64,000 bases of DNA from Blattamonas nauphoetae (Eukaryota; Preaxostyla; Oxymonadida): positions 1 to 64,000 of the forward strand of contig JARBJD010000229.1 of NCBI GenBank assembly GCA_033064195.1, in the 5' to 3' direction. The position numbers and the translations under genes are program-made. Below, one piece after another: positions 46,201-56,245 of the stretch. Position 1 is the stretch's first letter, and each line of letters opens with the position of its first letter. The notes below the pieces were generated by a model. The model saw nothing but the letters and a program-made list of their open reading frames with translations, was not told where the DNA came from and searched no databases.

Positions 46201-48088
46201 CGATCATATTTCAGTCCTTTGGTCGTTTTGAGGTAAGTTCATCTGCCGTGAAACTTTGAGTCTGCCGGGGGGATCAGTTGTCCAATTGAGCTTGAGACGG
46301 TATTGATATCGAATCAATGAGAGATGTGCGGAGATGAAATGATCTGTTGAATCACGATTGTTTGTCAATTGAGGTGATCGAGGCGTTGATACGTTGATTA
46401 CCGACCAAGTCATGGTGGAACTCCGTTGTTCTTTTGGCTCCCTTCGCAGGATGCTCTTGTGTTTCGTTGCTGATGCAGACAGGCGTGATGTTGGCGATAC
46501 TCGAGTCCAGAGAATGTCCATCAACAGTGTATCCCAAAAGGAAGACCATTTCTTCCTTGCAAGGGGATCAAGGGTTCAGGTCTGACATGTTTGGCTCCGA
46601 GCCAAGATGCGCAAGATCGCCGTGATACTGTCGTCGGAGACGTGATCAAATTGATGTAAATGGTGAGTTATACGAAATGGTGACAGATTTTGAGATGATA
46701 GTGACGAGTGTTGATTCGCTTTATGTCCGGTATTGGATGGTGCGTGGTTTCATTTTACCCCGCTGCTGGACGGGATGAAATCACGCAACCAAGGTCACTA
46801 ATTGCTGATTCTAGCAATTCAGAGGTGCCTTTATCTTTCATTGGCTTCGTAGGTAGAGTTTGATCCTTCTACATGGCAGAGTCCATCTAACGAGATTATC
46901 TTGTAATCATCTGTCACGTTTCACCCTGTTGGATATCAGAATACTATTGAGTTGAGTCGTAATGCTTTTCTTGCAGTTTACAGCCAATTTTAGTCCGAGC
47001 AGAGCAGGCGGAGTGATGCTTCTCAAATCTGGTAGAAAAGCCTCCGCATGATATTGAAATGCTGTGGATAAACTGTTTGACCTTCTTTTTATTGTCCAAG
47101 TCTCCTCCTCGCTCGCAAGTCCAAGTTCCTTGAGTGCAACGGTTGGCACGAAAAAGTGGTCGCTTGATTGGACGAATTTCATGATGAATCCTGTCACTTC
47201 TGGATCTGTTGTTCACTTCGCATGCTAATCATGATACTTCTGAATCTGGTGATCGTTCGGATGTAATACCGAGATACTTTTCCTTCGCCCTCCTTTCTAT
47301 GATCCGTGGAGAGTCTTGTTGTTATTATGAATGATATCGGCAGTCAATACTCCAACGTTTGCACTGTCTTGAGTGCTGAGGAACGTTATTACTGCACAAT
47401 TATCCATTCGTGGTTGTACTGAGACGCAAGTATGATTGGTGTGTAATGCAAAGGTATTGTCTGGTTCAGATTCCAAGCTTGTAAAACAGACGGATTATCT
47501 CATCCTCGGTATGAACTTTCAACCTTGTCACGATCCTTCGCTTGAGAGAGGATAAAACTGAACAACTTGAAATTGATGTCGTGAGGCATCGTGTGAATTA
47601 CTTTGCTGATTTCAGGGCTCACAAGATCGGAGAGATTGTCGATGCCTGTATCCTCCTCGTCGTCCAACTTTCGAATCGGGTCATGGATCTTTAAGAGTGA
47701 TCGATCCTCTTCAAGTTCCCGGTCTTGCTTGTCGACTTGTAAAACATTCATATTGAGAGATCTCAATTGAATCCACTTGTTACCCCTGTCTTGAGTGGGT
47801 AGTTGAAAGAAGTGAGGTGATGCTGCCATCGGGAGATACTTGTGCGAGCCTTTTATGGCGAGATTGAAGAGAACGACTGAGTGAAGAAATTGTATTTCTG
47901 TTTGATCAGTATGAATTAAGTGATGATCAAAGAATGATAGTTCGTTAAAAATAGACGAGGAGGTCAATTTGTTTCGATTGGTATTTTAGATCGGCCAACC
48001 CATGGACCGTCTTTGATGGACCCAGGGTCTCACTCACTCAACATGTTGATGAGCCCTGGTTATGTGTCGGATGGAGCTTGCGACATCC
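43213..48088 (-). mobile_element. DIRS-like tyrosine-recombinase retroelement fossil (C2), ~4.9 kb
   Basis: The architecture is the mirror image of C1. A 66-bp inverted terminal repeat core is identical at 43229-43294 and 47989-48054 (includes CTCATCAACATGTTGAG). Outer edges differ: CTTTACACAAACCAGT on one side, GGATGTCGCAAGCTCC on the other, both read inwards. The internal complementary region is at 43574-43650, about 350 bp inside the short-edge end as in C1. Length without nested inserts (4.88 kb) is close to C1. The repeat sequences of C1 and C2 are different apart from a shared ATAACCA...GGGCTC and CAAAC(T/C)AGTGCTC theme, so these are two families with one design. No intact polymerase or recombinase frame was recognised; the longest minus-strand frame (47500-47967) is of unknown type. 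Exact edge copies suggest a young insertion. Confidence 0.6.
43574..43650. repeat. Internal complementary region of C2 (77 bp)
   Basis: The first 26 bp complement the element's left edge exactly; positions 43599-43650 complement its right edge (48037-48088) over 52 of 52 bases. The two blocks meet with a one-base overlap, as expected of a complement to a circle junction. It contains the 14-bp palindrome CTCAACATGTTGAG at one end. Confidence 0.8.
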
Positions 48089-48746
48089 AACAGAGTGTGT
48101 GGCCGATTCGGCGATTGTGGGGTTTGTGTGCTGTCGGAGAGGAGCGAGCGAGACGGTCAGAAAAGAGAAGAGGCCAGACAGTCGAGAGAGTGACGAGAGG
48201 AGCAATCAGATCCGTCGGACGGACAAACACGGGCAGCACTGCAGCCGCCACAACTTCATGAAGAAGACCATCCACCAACGCCTGCGAGAGAATCGGGGAA
48301 GACGGCGAGGGAGAGGGAGAGACAAGAGAATGGAAGAAAGTGGTGGAAGTGAAGAGGAACATACGAAGAGATGGGGATTGGTGGTTGTGGTCACAATTTG
48401 GACAAGTGGCTCCAAACACCCACATTCAAGGCTAAGTTGCGAAATAACTCCGATTCCAGTTCCGGCTATATACGCGATAAATCAACAAGATAAACATGAA
48501 ATCATGAAAAAGATTTAACATAAACAAACATTCTTCCAGATGAGTCCGAAGTTCTTTGGAACCAGCGAGTTGTTGCTCACAGTTTTCAGATTTCAACTGT
48601 TCCAAAGCCTTTTGTATTAATATTTTCTGCCAAGCGAGAATCAAATGTTTAAAAGTGATATTAGGAGAGTTAGAGGGAATAATTACTTCAACCACGAACA
48701 AGAACCGAAAGTATTGGGATGAATGAATGGCGTCAATGTCACTCAT
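48089..48746 (-). CDS. 5' exons of a HEAT-like gene, cut by C2
   Basis: Minus-strand exons are visible: MSDIDAIHSSQYFRFLFVVE, a GTAATT...TTGGCAG intron, KILIQKALEQLKSENCEQQL...ELRTHLEE, then PELESELFRNLALNVGVWSH after TATATAG, and ALVDGLLHEVVAAAVLPVFV after CTCGCAG. These look like HEAT/ARM helices. Coding signal runs up to the edge of C2 (RRIGHTLC), where the element begins. The natural continuation would be on the other side of C2, where the SPRY gene lies on the same strand. Exon ends between 48380 and 48540 are approximate. Confidence 0.5.
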
Positions 48747-48870
48747 ACAACAGCATTCACATCAACCTGAGTTGGAGCATGCAGAAGCTCATGGGGAGCA
48801 GACAAACCAGGGAACATATCTATCAAAACAGATAAATCCAGAGATCAAGAAAGTCGATCGAGCCAGTATA

Positions 48871-50320
48871 CTGCCCGACACGACGTCTTGATCCGGCTGT
48901 AAAACGGTTTTATTTTTCTGAATAAAGAGACAATATGTTTTAATTTTCTATCAATGATAATTAAGAGAGTTCAACACCTTGTGACAAAAAATTGGACACC
49001 AAAAAATTCTGAATGACGTGAAAACTGTAAAACAAAATTAATGATGGACATGCTCTTCGCGACATGACACGTGATTCACTTCATCCTGTTCGATCCCTCG
49101 AACTTTAAATTGTTTTACCTTTACGAGAGTAACTCTGGAGGAGGCTGTCACTGAATGAGAGAACGCTGATTCCATTACTTTCTTGTGGGATCGAGTTCAC
49201 GCCTCACATGATTTTTCGACAAAGGAAGTCCAATGTGACGTAAATCGCATAATTTTGAAAAAAAATTGAAACGAGGGTTCACGAAACGTGTTTGATGAGG
49301 TTAAAGTCTGTCAAGATAGTTTGAAGGTATTTCTGACCGATATTGACCTGTTTGATTCTCTGAAGTTTCATGTTTTTTCTTGTTTCATCCAGTTTTATCT
49401 CTGAGAAGGATCCGTGTGTGGTGGAGAGGGTCTATCTTTCCCTCAGTGAGAAATTGGACAAAGGAACATGGCATTGTTTACCTTCATTGATCTCTTCCAC
49501 CACGACAAGTTTACAGTTTCAACTAAACCTAGCACATCACCAAATCCCGAGTTTACTTTGATGATCACACAACCTTGATTCTCAGCGTGGTGTGTCTTTT
49601 CTCTTTGTGACTTCTTCAATTGCTCTCGTCCTCTCTCTCGCACGTTCTTCACATCGCCAAACAGACAAAGCTTATGAATAAAACATTTTGAAAAAGTGCC
49701 ATTTCCGAAGGCGCAGCGATTTTGAAAATCATGACTAAGAATGCAAGGAACTCTGTGCGATTCATGGAGACCGAATCGACTCCCATTGAGGAAGGGTTGA
49801 AAGAAACGGTGTGATTTTGTGATTTTGATTTCTCTCTTTCGATGAACGGCTGAACTGTATGACAGGGTTTTGAATCCGATTTGAACTAAATTCAATGTCT
49901 TGATGGTTTCCAACTGTAGCTGGCCTTTTCATTTCGCTTCTCACTGTTGATCGTCGGTATTCAGCGCATCGGTGTCCTTTGATACTGCATTGACAGAGAA
50001 ATGGAGCGAGCGAGTTGACACGTGTCTTCCTTTTCCTTTTCTTCATTCAATCTGCTTCTATCTATCACTTGACATTCACAATCTTGGATCCTTTCAGGAG
50101 GGATATCTGTTGTGAATCACGTGTCATGTCGTTCGAAGTATGTCCCCCTACAGTAGCATTTCATGTCATACTCTCTTATTTTTCACTGTTGTTCTTCCAA
50201 AAATTTCACAGAGATGTATAACTCAAGGTAGCTGAAGTGTGTGTAAAATGAACTCTCAACTCTCTCTTGTTCTGTGAAAAAATAAAAATTACAGCCGGAT
50301 CAGGACGTCGTGTCGGGCAG
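48871..50320. mobile_element. Non-autonomous inverted-repeat DNA transposon, 1450 bp, TATA-flanked
   Basis: The terminal inverted repeats begin CTGCCCGACACGACGTC and continue through TTGATCCGGCTGTA, about 32 bp with one mismatch. TATA lies immediately outside both ends (48867-48870 and 50321-50324), as for the 27-kb element. Inside there are short frames in both strands (longest about 156 codons, minus, 49443-49913) without a transposase motif I recognise. It sits between the HEAT-like 5' exons and the SPFH gene. Confidence 0.8.
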
Positions 50321-50641
50321 TATACAAAATAGTTGGACATTTCATGCCCTAACTATTCGTCTCATCTTGGCCTTCTGGGGTTTTCAGTTTTGAATGATCT
50401 CGACAGAGAGTTGTGAGTGAATTGGGCGTTGTTTTCAGGAGATCAGTCAGAGCACACTTTAGATATGGGGTAGAAGGTTTCCATCCATTTTCTCGCCAGG
50501 GATAGAAGAAAACGGAATATGATCCCCATTACCTGCGGATATGGTCAGTCTCTCATGTTTTCTTTCCGTTTTATGAGAGGGTTTACCTTTCTTCGGAGAA
50601 AAGACGAAACAAACTGAAAAACATTAGTATGGGTTAACAAA

Positions 50642-51670
50642 ATGTACTCATCTTTCAGAAGCACCAGTGAAGTCGAACAACTGCCCCCAACTGTCTATGT
50701 TCAAGGCACCTCCAAACAACCCACGGACACAGCTGACCAGAAAGAGATGCAACCGATGACTCTCCAACATGATCTCCCACCAGCCTACCCATCGATTGCA
50801 CAAGACATCGCCGAGCACTTTCTCAACCCAATGAATGCAGGCATCATGTGTATTGTCGTCTGGCTCCTACTGCTTGCAGGAACCGCAATGATCGTGGTTT
50901 TCGCGCTCTTCTGGTGGTACGGAGTCTTCATCGGGCTCGCGTGCGCCTTTGTCGCTTTCTTCTTGATGAATGGGTTTGTGACGAATCAGCCGAACAATGG
51001 CCGAGTGTACATGCTCTGCGGTAAGTATTACGGGACGCTGATCAAAGCGGGCTATTTCTGGATGAACCCGCTCATCTCGACCCATCGATCGTTCAGTCTG
51101 AAGGCAACGACTCTCGAAAACAACAAGCTCAAGGTGAACGATGTTTTGGGGAACCCAATCGAAATTGGAGTGATTGTTGTCTGGCGAATTGTGAACACCG
51201 CAAAGGCTGCCTTCTCCGTCAACAACTCGTCCCAATATTTGTCCACCGTGGCTGACTCGGCGATTCGGAATGTTGCTCGCCAGTTCCCATACGACGTGAG
51301 CGACGAAGGGGAGGAGATGTCACTCCGAGGAAGCAGCGTCCAGATATCACTGCAGCTGCAGAAAGAAATCCAGGAAAGAGTGGAGATCGCGGGAATAGAA
51401 GTGTTGGAGGCTCGGATCAGCCAGCTGAGCTACGCACACGAAATAGCAGCGGCGATGCTCCAACGCCAACAGGCGGTTGCGGTGGTTGCAGCAAGACAGA
51501 AGATTGTGGAGGGCGCGGTTGGAATGGTGCACATGGCACTGGCGCAGATCGAAGATGAGGGCAAGATTGTGTTTACACCCGATCGGAAGGCCCAAATGGT
51601 GGCGAACCTTCTTGTGGTCCTGTGCGGGGGCAGAGATGCCCAACCGACACTCAATGTTGGGGAGGGCTGA
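50642..51670 (+). CDS. SPFH/band-7 (stomatin-prohibitin-type) membrane protein (342 aa)
   Basis: Single exon from the ATG at 50642. Residues 1-65 form a polar Pro/Gln/Thr-rich N-terminus. Two hydrophobic segments follow, MCIVVWLLLLAGTAMIVVFA and VFIGLACAFVAFFLMNGFV. Then comes the SPFH core: GRVYMLCGKYYGTLIKAGYF, NPIEIGVIVVWRIVNTAKAA, QYLSTVADSAIRNVARQFPY and EIQERVEIAGIEVLEARISQ, with the AAAMLQRQQAVAVVAARQKI coiled coil and a hydrophobic close (MVANLLVVLCGG). This layout matches the SPFH subfamily with an N-terminal double helix found in many protists and bacteria. Such proteins oligomerise into membrane microdomain scaffolds. Cellular membrane and partners are not shown by the sequence. 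Confidence 0.92.
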   Translation: MYSSFRSTSEVEQLPPTVYVQGTSKQPTDTADQKEMQPMTLQHDLPPAYPSIAQDIAEHFLNPMNAGIMCIVVWLLLLAGTAMIVVFALFWWYGVFIGLACAFVAFFLMNGFVTNQPNNGRVYMLCGKYYGTLIKAGYFWMNPLISTHRSFSLKATTLENNKLKVNDVLGNPIEIGVIVVWRIVNTAKAAFSVNNSSQYLSTVADSAIRNVARQFPYDVSDEGEEMSLRGSSVQISLQLQKEIQERVEIAGIEVLEARISQLSYAHEIAAAMLQRQQAVAVVAARQKIVEGAVGMVHMALAQIEDEGKIVFTPDRKAQMVANLLVVLCGGRDAQPTLNVGEG

Positions 51671-52105
51671 GCGGGCCTTGGATTATGTGTTTGTGGAGAT
51701 AGTTTCGGCGTCTTATCTTTTGGCCGACTTTCTTCTCTGTTTCTTTTTGTTTGCCTGAACCCAGTTTTTCTAAAGGTAATAAATACACTCTCTGAAGTAC
51801 AGACTGAGGTAGTGTTTGTTTCGGCTTCAAATGGACAGAATGACGGTGTGAAGATGAAGCGGTGGCTTTCTGTGATTATTGTCCTGTTCGGCTTGCTGTT
51901 CCAGTTTCTGATTGAGGTATTGTTGAATTGTCACTGAGAATGTTGCTTATCTTCTTGTTTTCTGGTTTGGCTTGGATGTCCGGCATGTTTGGTGACGATT
52001 GATCGTCACGCAATGGAATGGTATCGTTGGTGTTTCGGGAAACTTTTCACTCACAATACAGTCGGAAAATAGTTCACACAAACAATGTGTGTTGTCCAAA
52101 AGAAG
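51671..52105. other. Gene-poor interval after the SPFH gene
   Basis: One short frame at 51854-51916 (MKRWLSVIIVLFGLLFQFLIE, then GTATTG) could be a first exon with a signal or anchor helix, but no following exon was found. From about 52060 the DNA matches the 3' flank of the FLNW-family genes. Confidence 0.35.
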
Positions 52106-52648
52106 TCAGAAACAGCTCGGAAGGATCGCTGGTTCCTGTTTGATTCTATTCCTCTTCTGGAATGAAATAGACAATGGATTGTGAGTGATGACGATTTGAG
52201 GGATAAGACCAGCTTTGACGAAGGCAAGGCGGACTTGAGCTGAAGAGGTAATAATCACTTTACCGACCATTTTCATTGCTGTAGTGGTGAGGACCTGACT
52301 GGGCGAAGAAATGAGTACCACAACCGATTGGACGAAGTCTCTCAAATCTTCATCAGTGGTTAGCCAAAGGTCGCTGAGAAAAGCAGTTGGTGACCATCGA
52401 CAAATTTGAGTCATAGATTCCAGAAATTGGACGGCTTTCGCTCCCAGCGAGTCATTAAGTGCAGGTTGGGACTTAATGGTGGCAACGAGAGACTGAAAGA
52501 GAACTCCTTGTTTATGTTCAGAGGTTAGAGTCTCTCCATCCCAATTCAGGAACGGAGAACAATCTGTTGAGAATGGCAAATGAGATGAAGACAAACCAGA
52601 ACATTTATTGTCTAGAGAGGTAACCGGATCTGGATTTAAATTTGTCAT
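52106..52648 (-). pseudogene. FLNW-family copy 1, internally deleted (180 codons)
   Basis: It starts MTNLNPDPVTSLDN and keeps the N-terminal signatures DCSPFLNWDGE, LFQSLVATIKSQPALNDSLG, DFVQSVVVLISSPSQVL and LAFVKAGLIPQIVITHNPLS. After SISF it jumps directly into sequence that in other copies lies just past the stop codon (the GTTTCTGACTTCTTTTGG block). About 200 codons of the second half are therefore gone. The short product ends PAILPSCF. It is probably a deletion pseudogene at the end of the array. Confidence 0.85.
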
Positions 52649-53769
52649 TCAGATTGACAGGCAGAAATGAGTCTCAAAATGGGTCAACAATTGACACAAG
52701 GACTTTTCTTCACAGATTTTGACACAGAAAGTAGGGACGAACACTTTGAACACTGATAGAAACAAAGAAATATTGATCGAAGTGAAACAAGAACAAACGC
52801 GATGAACAAGTGAATCAACCACGAAAGAGGTCAGGAGGAATGAGTCAGAGGATCTACGACCTCACCCAATCATCTCTTCCTCTTCTTTTCGGTCCATGTC
52901 CTCCATTTCATCAGTCGGAGACACAACCAGCTCCTCCTTCGTCCCGTCCCCCTCGTCACTTTTCACTCTGAACCGCCAGTGCCAATCTCAGACTCCACAC
53001 TCGCGCTGTCAACAGGGACTCCAGTGTCGCCAGCTGTAATTGGTGTCACGAGACAGCACCGATGCATGGAGTCAGCGAAAGCGACGATGTCATGCGTCCA
53101 GCCAGAATCGCGGTGATTGTGGAGACGATATGGCAAGCCGCGAGGTCAGTCGTGTCGGTGTTCTGTCGATCGGTTTGCACACCGCCCAGTTCGCTTGGGC
53201 AGGTTCAGCTGATGTCAACCAACATCAATCTCGACCATCCCTCGAGTGCGGTTGAGGTTGGTTTGGCGAGGAGTGAGATGGCAGCTGGTCATCAGTTGAA
53301 GTGTCGTTGGCGAGAGCGACGAAATGTGAGGTCGAATATCGTCATCCGCGGCGGAGACAGGAAGAGAGATGTGCGGGAGGGGAGTCGTGTACTGATTTCA
53401 CTTCGCCTCTTCTGCCTCTTCTCACTCTTCTTGCTTCTCTCCCTCACATCCATGTCTGGGGATCGGTTGTGCTTGTCCAGCATCCACCCACTTCGAGTGT
53501 CTCTGCTGCTCTTCCTCGTCTTCCTCTCGCCTTCTCCGTTTGTCTCTTGCTCGCCTTCCTTTCTCCTCTTCTTCCTCCATCTCACCTTTCCACTCCTCCG
53601 ACTCTCGCCCTCGCAAGTCCTCTTCGGTGTCCCATTCCTTCTAGACATCGCTGGATCGTTTCTTGTTCCTCTTCTTCCCTTTCGAATCTTCTTCCTTCTC
53701 TCGTCCTTCAGAGTTTTCTTGTCATGTTGTTCTCAATTTATCGATTTCCTAATCTTTGGAGTGGCAGAT
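52649..53769. repeat. Array spacer, copy 1
   Basis: This is homologous to 57.9-58.3 and 61.26-62.2 kb. Shared blocks include AACTGCCAGTGCCAATCTC (or a close variant), ATGTCATG(C/A)GTCCAGCCAG and CACATCCATGTCTGGGGATC. Short frames are open on both strands, with a minus-strand end ESEIGTG(G/S)SE shared between copies. I cannot decide whether any of it is coding. Confidence 0.7.
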
Positions 53770-54379
53770 GGGAGTAGGAGGGTGTGGGTGGTGAGGGAGA
53801 GGCAGAGGGGTGTGGGAGGGTGTGGGTGGTGAGGGAGAGGCAGAGGGGAGTGGGAGGGTGTGGGTGGTGAGGGAGAGGCAGAGGGGAGTGGGAGGGTGTG
53901 GGTGGTGAGGGAGAGGCAGAGGGGAGTGGGAGGGTGTGGGTGGTGAGGGAGAGGCAGAGGGAGAGGGAGGGTGTGGGTGGTGAGGGAGAGGCAGAGGGAG
54001 TGGGAGGGCGTGGGTGGTGAGGGAGAGGCAGAGGGGAGTGGGAGGGTGTGGGTGGTGAGGGAGAGGCAGGGAGTGGGAGGGTGTGGGTGGTGAGGGAGAG
54101 GCAGAGGGAGTGGGAGGGCGTGGGTAGTGAGGAGAGGCAGAGTGGGAGGGTGTGGGTGGTGAGGGAGAGGCAGAGGGGAGTGGGAGGGCGTGGGTGGTGA
54201 GGGAGAGGCAGAGGGGAGTGGGAGGGTGTGGGTGGTGAGGGAGAGGCAGAGTGGGAGGGTGTGGGTGGAGAGGGAGAGGCAGAGGGGAGGGTGAGGGAGA
54301 GGCAGAGGGGAGTGGGAGGGTGTGGGTGGTGAGGGAGAGGCAGAGGGGAGTGGGAGGGTGTGGGTGGAGAGGGAGTAGG
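53770..54379. repeat. G-rich 39-bp minisatellite, array A (~15 units)
   Basis: Unit: GGGAGTGGGAGGGTGTGGG followed by TGGTGAGGGAGAGGCAGAGG. Length variants occur between units. The plus strand is almost purely G/A/T, with GGG runs. The unit is 13 codons long, so minus-strand frames stay open as Pro/Ser/Thr/Leu/His-rich repeats. Confidence 0.95.
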
Positions 54380-54596
54380 AATCGAGAACGACCTTGAATT
54401 GGGCGACAGTATATGCCAATAATTTCGAATCGGCGTCGGAAGGATTAGCTGATGAGAGAGGGTGATCAAGAATCGTTTGGACAAACGAAACCATGATGTG
54501 ATGTGAGAGCCGACGAAGATCACACACAAACAGTGTTTGTTGTCTAAACGAAGCCAGAAACTGTTCGAAATGATCGATAGTTCTTCCCCATTTTTA

Positions 54597-55668
54597 TTAA
54601 TCGAGGGAAAGGTTCATGCCCAGCAAGTTGTTCCATTTGATCGATTTGGCAACAGCACATTTTCCGAAATATGCATTTTGGTCGTTTTGCAGCTTTTCCA
54701 TGATCACATCTTCGAAGCCCTCCATTCTCAACATTCGCTGAGTTTTCTTCCACCTCTGTCGATATTCTCCGCTTTGTTCGTTCCAGCTTTCTTGGGCATC
54801 GATCATTTCCCACAGAAAAGACCAGATTGAGCTATCATCTTCGAAGAATGTGAGACAACTTGGGATCGTCACAAAGACGGGCATATTCAAGAACTATTTC
54901 CATTGTTCGATGATAACAAGGAGAAATGTGGAGGAGTCTGGCAAGGAGTTCCAGAAAAATCTTGGATTGCTCACCATCGATGATCAAGAATCGGTTCACA
55001 CACAAATGGCAAATATACTTCTCCAAAGGTGTCACAACTTCCGTCAAGATCGTCTCGTGAACAGTTTGTTGTTCATTGCAATCTGAAATTTCGAGTTGTC
55101 CGAGACCTAACGGAGTTGAGAGCCAGAGAAAGATGTGCAGGATGCTCAAGAGGTTGATGTGGATATCTTCTGCTTCTGCGAATGAAAGTGACAGTGGATT
55201 GAGAGTGGTTATGAGTTGAGGAATCAGATCATTCATGATGAGGGCAACATGGACTTTCATTGAACAGTATTCGAACAGAGATTCGAGCATCGTCAGCGTG
55301 GCTGTGGTGATGGCCTGACTGGGCGAGGAAAGGAGCACCAAAGCGGACTGCACGAAGTTGGTCGAAGATTCATCAACGGTTCGACCAAATCTGATGAGGA
55401 AAGTATCGGCTGATTCTTCAGTATACAGACCCACAGATTCGAGAAATCCTACAGCGTCAGCTTCCAGGAAGTCATCAAGTGCAGGCTGGAACTTCACAGT
55501 GGCGACGAGAGACTGAAAGACAAGTGCCTTATCTTGTTTAGATTCATGTCGATGATTGCTCGAATTCAGGAAAGCAGAACAGTCTACAGAAAATGGAAAA
55601 TCAGGGGAGGACAATTCCGAGCGTGTCGTAGCTGAGGATGTTGGTGTTTTATCGATTCTCGTGTTCAT
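54597..55668 (-). pseudogene. FLNW-family copy 2, frameshifted
   Basis: The first frame (55668-54835) starts MNTRIDKTPTSSATTRSELS and keeps DCSAFLNS, LVFQSLVATVKFQPALDDFL, LLSSPSQAITTATLTMLE and CHLCVNRFLIIDGEQSKIFL. It shifts at EIVLEYA, where related copies read FVLNMPVFVTIPSCLTF. The missing part continues in the next frame (NMPVFVTIPSCLTFFEDDSS to GMNLSLD, ending 54597). Comparison with the 56.5-kb copy shows one extra T near 54890. FLNW has become FLNS. It is likely a recent pseudogene or a sequencing error. Confidence 0.8.
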
Positions 55669-56245
55669 TATTCGTGAGTTCGAGAAATGTCACTCGTTAT
55701 GGGTAAAAACGAAAGTGCGAAATAAGGATATTGAGATGAAACAGACGTCCAAAAGGAAGAGATTGATCCGTTAATTCATCGTTGATGGATTCTTCGCTGT
55801 GATAAAGCGAGCATCGATGATGTTTTCCAGAGATTCGTTCTTCAACGAAGAGTCAGACAATTCATGAAAGAAGAGGAAGCTGATAAACTATATTCTGTTG
55901 GTTGAGAACGAAGTGACATTCGGAGGATCAGTGCAAGTCAATCCAACGAACAGCGTTCGACTCTGAGATTGTTCAACTTTGAGAGAGACTTGTTCGAGTG
56001 GGAGAGCGGGGAGGGCTTCCTTGATGCGCAATGAAGTATTTTGGGTCTTCCGTCTCTCCGAAGTGTCTTGGATAACGGGAAACATGGGGTCGATTCGGAA
56101 TCCCATCTCATCATTGCAATCAATCATCAAATGAACACCATTTGAGAGATCATCACTCGAGAGCCGACAAAGATCACACACAAACAGTGTTTGTGTCCAG
56201 AACAAGTCAGAAACTGTTCCGAAGAATTGCGGTTCTTGTCTGTTT
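55669..56245. other. Interval between FLNW copies 2 and 3, without minisatellite
   Basis: A minus-strand frame (56253-55888) begins over the copy 3 stop and reads through the conserved post-stop block into TLFVCDLCRLSSDDLSNGVH and on to STNRI. The LFVCDxCR segment recurs after copies 4 and 5. It may be a downstream exon or a conserved 3' UTR. There is no G-rich repeat here. Confidence 0.4.

Noticed and set aside
33071-48088. Reading C1 and C2 as plain DNA transposons, or comparing their long and short segments to a virus genome with L/S segments
   Set aside because: The internal block is the exact complement of joined ends, which fits the DIRS design better, and there is no capsid-like or transposase-like frame.
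51854-51916. Short hydrophobic frame (MKRWLSVIIVLFGLLFQFLIE) ending at a GT
   Set aside because: No second exon could be found, so a gene is not supported.
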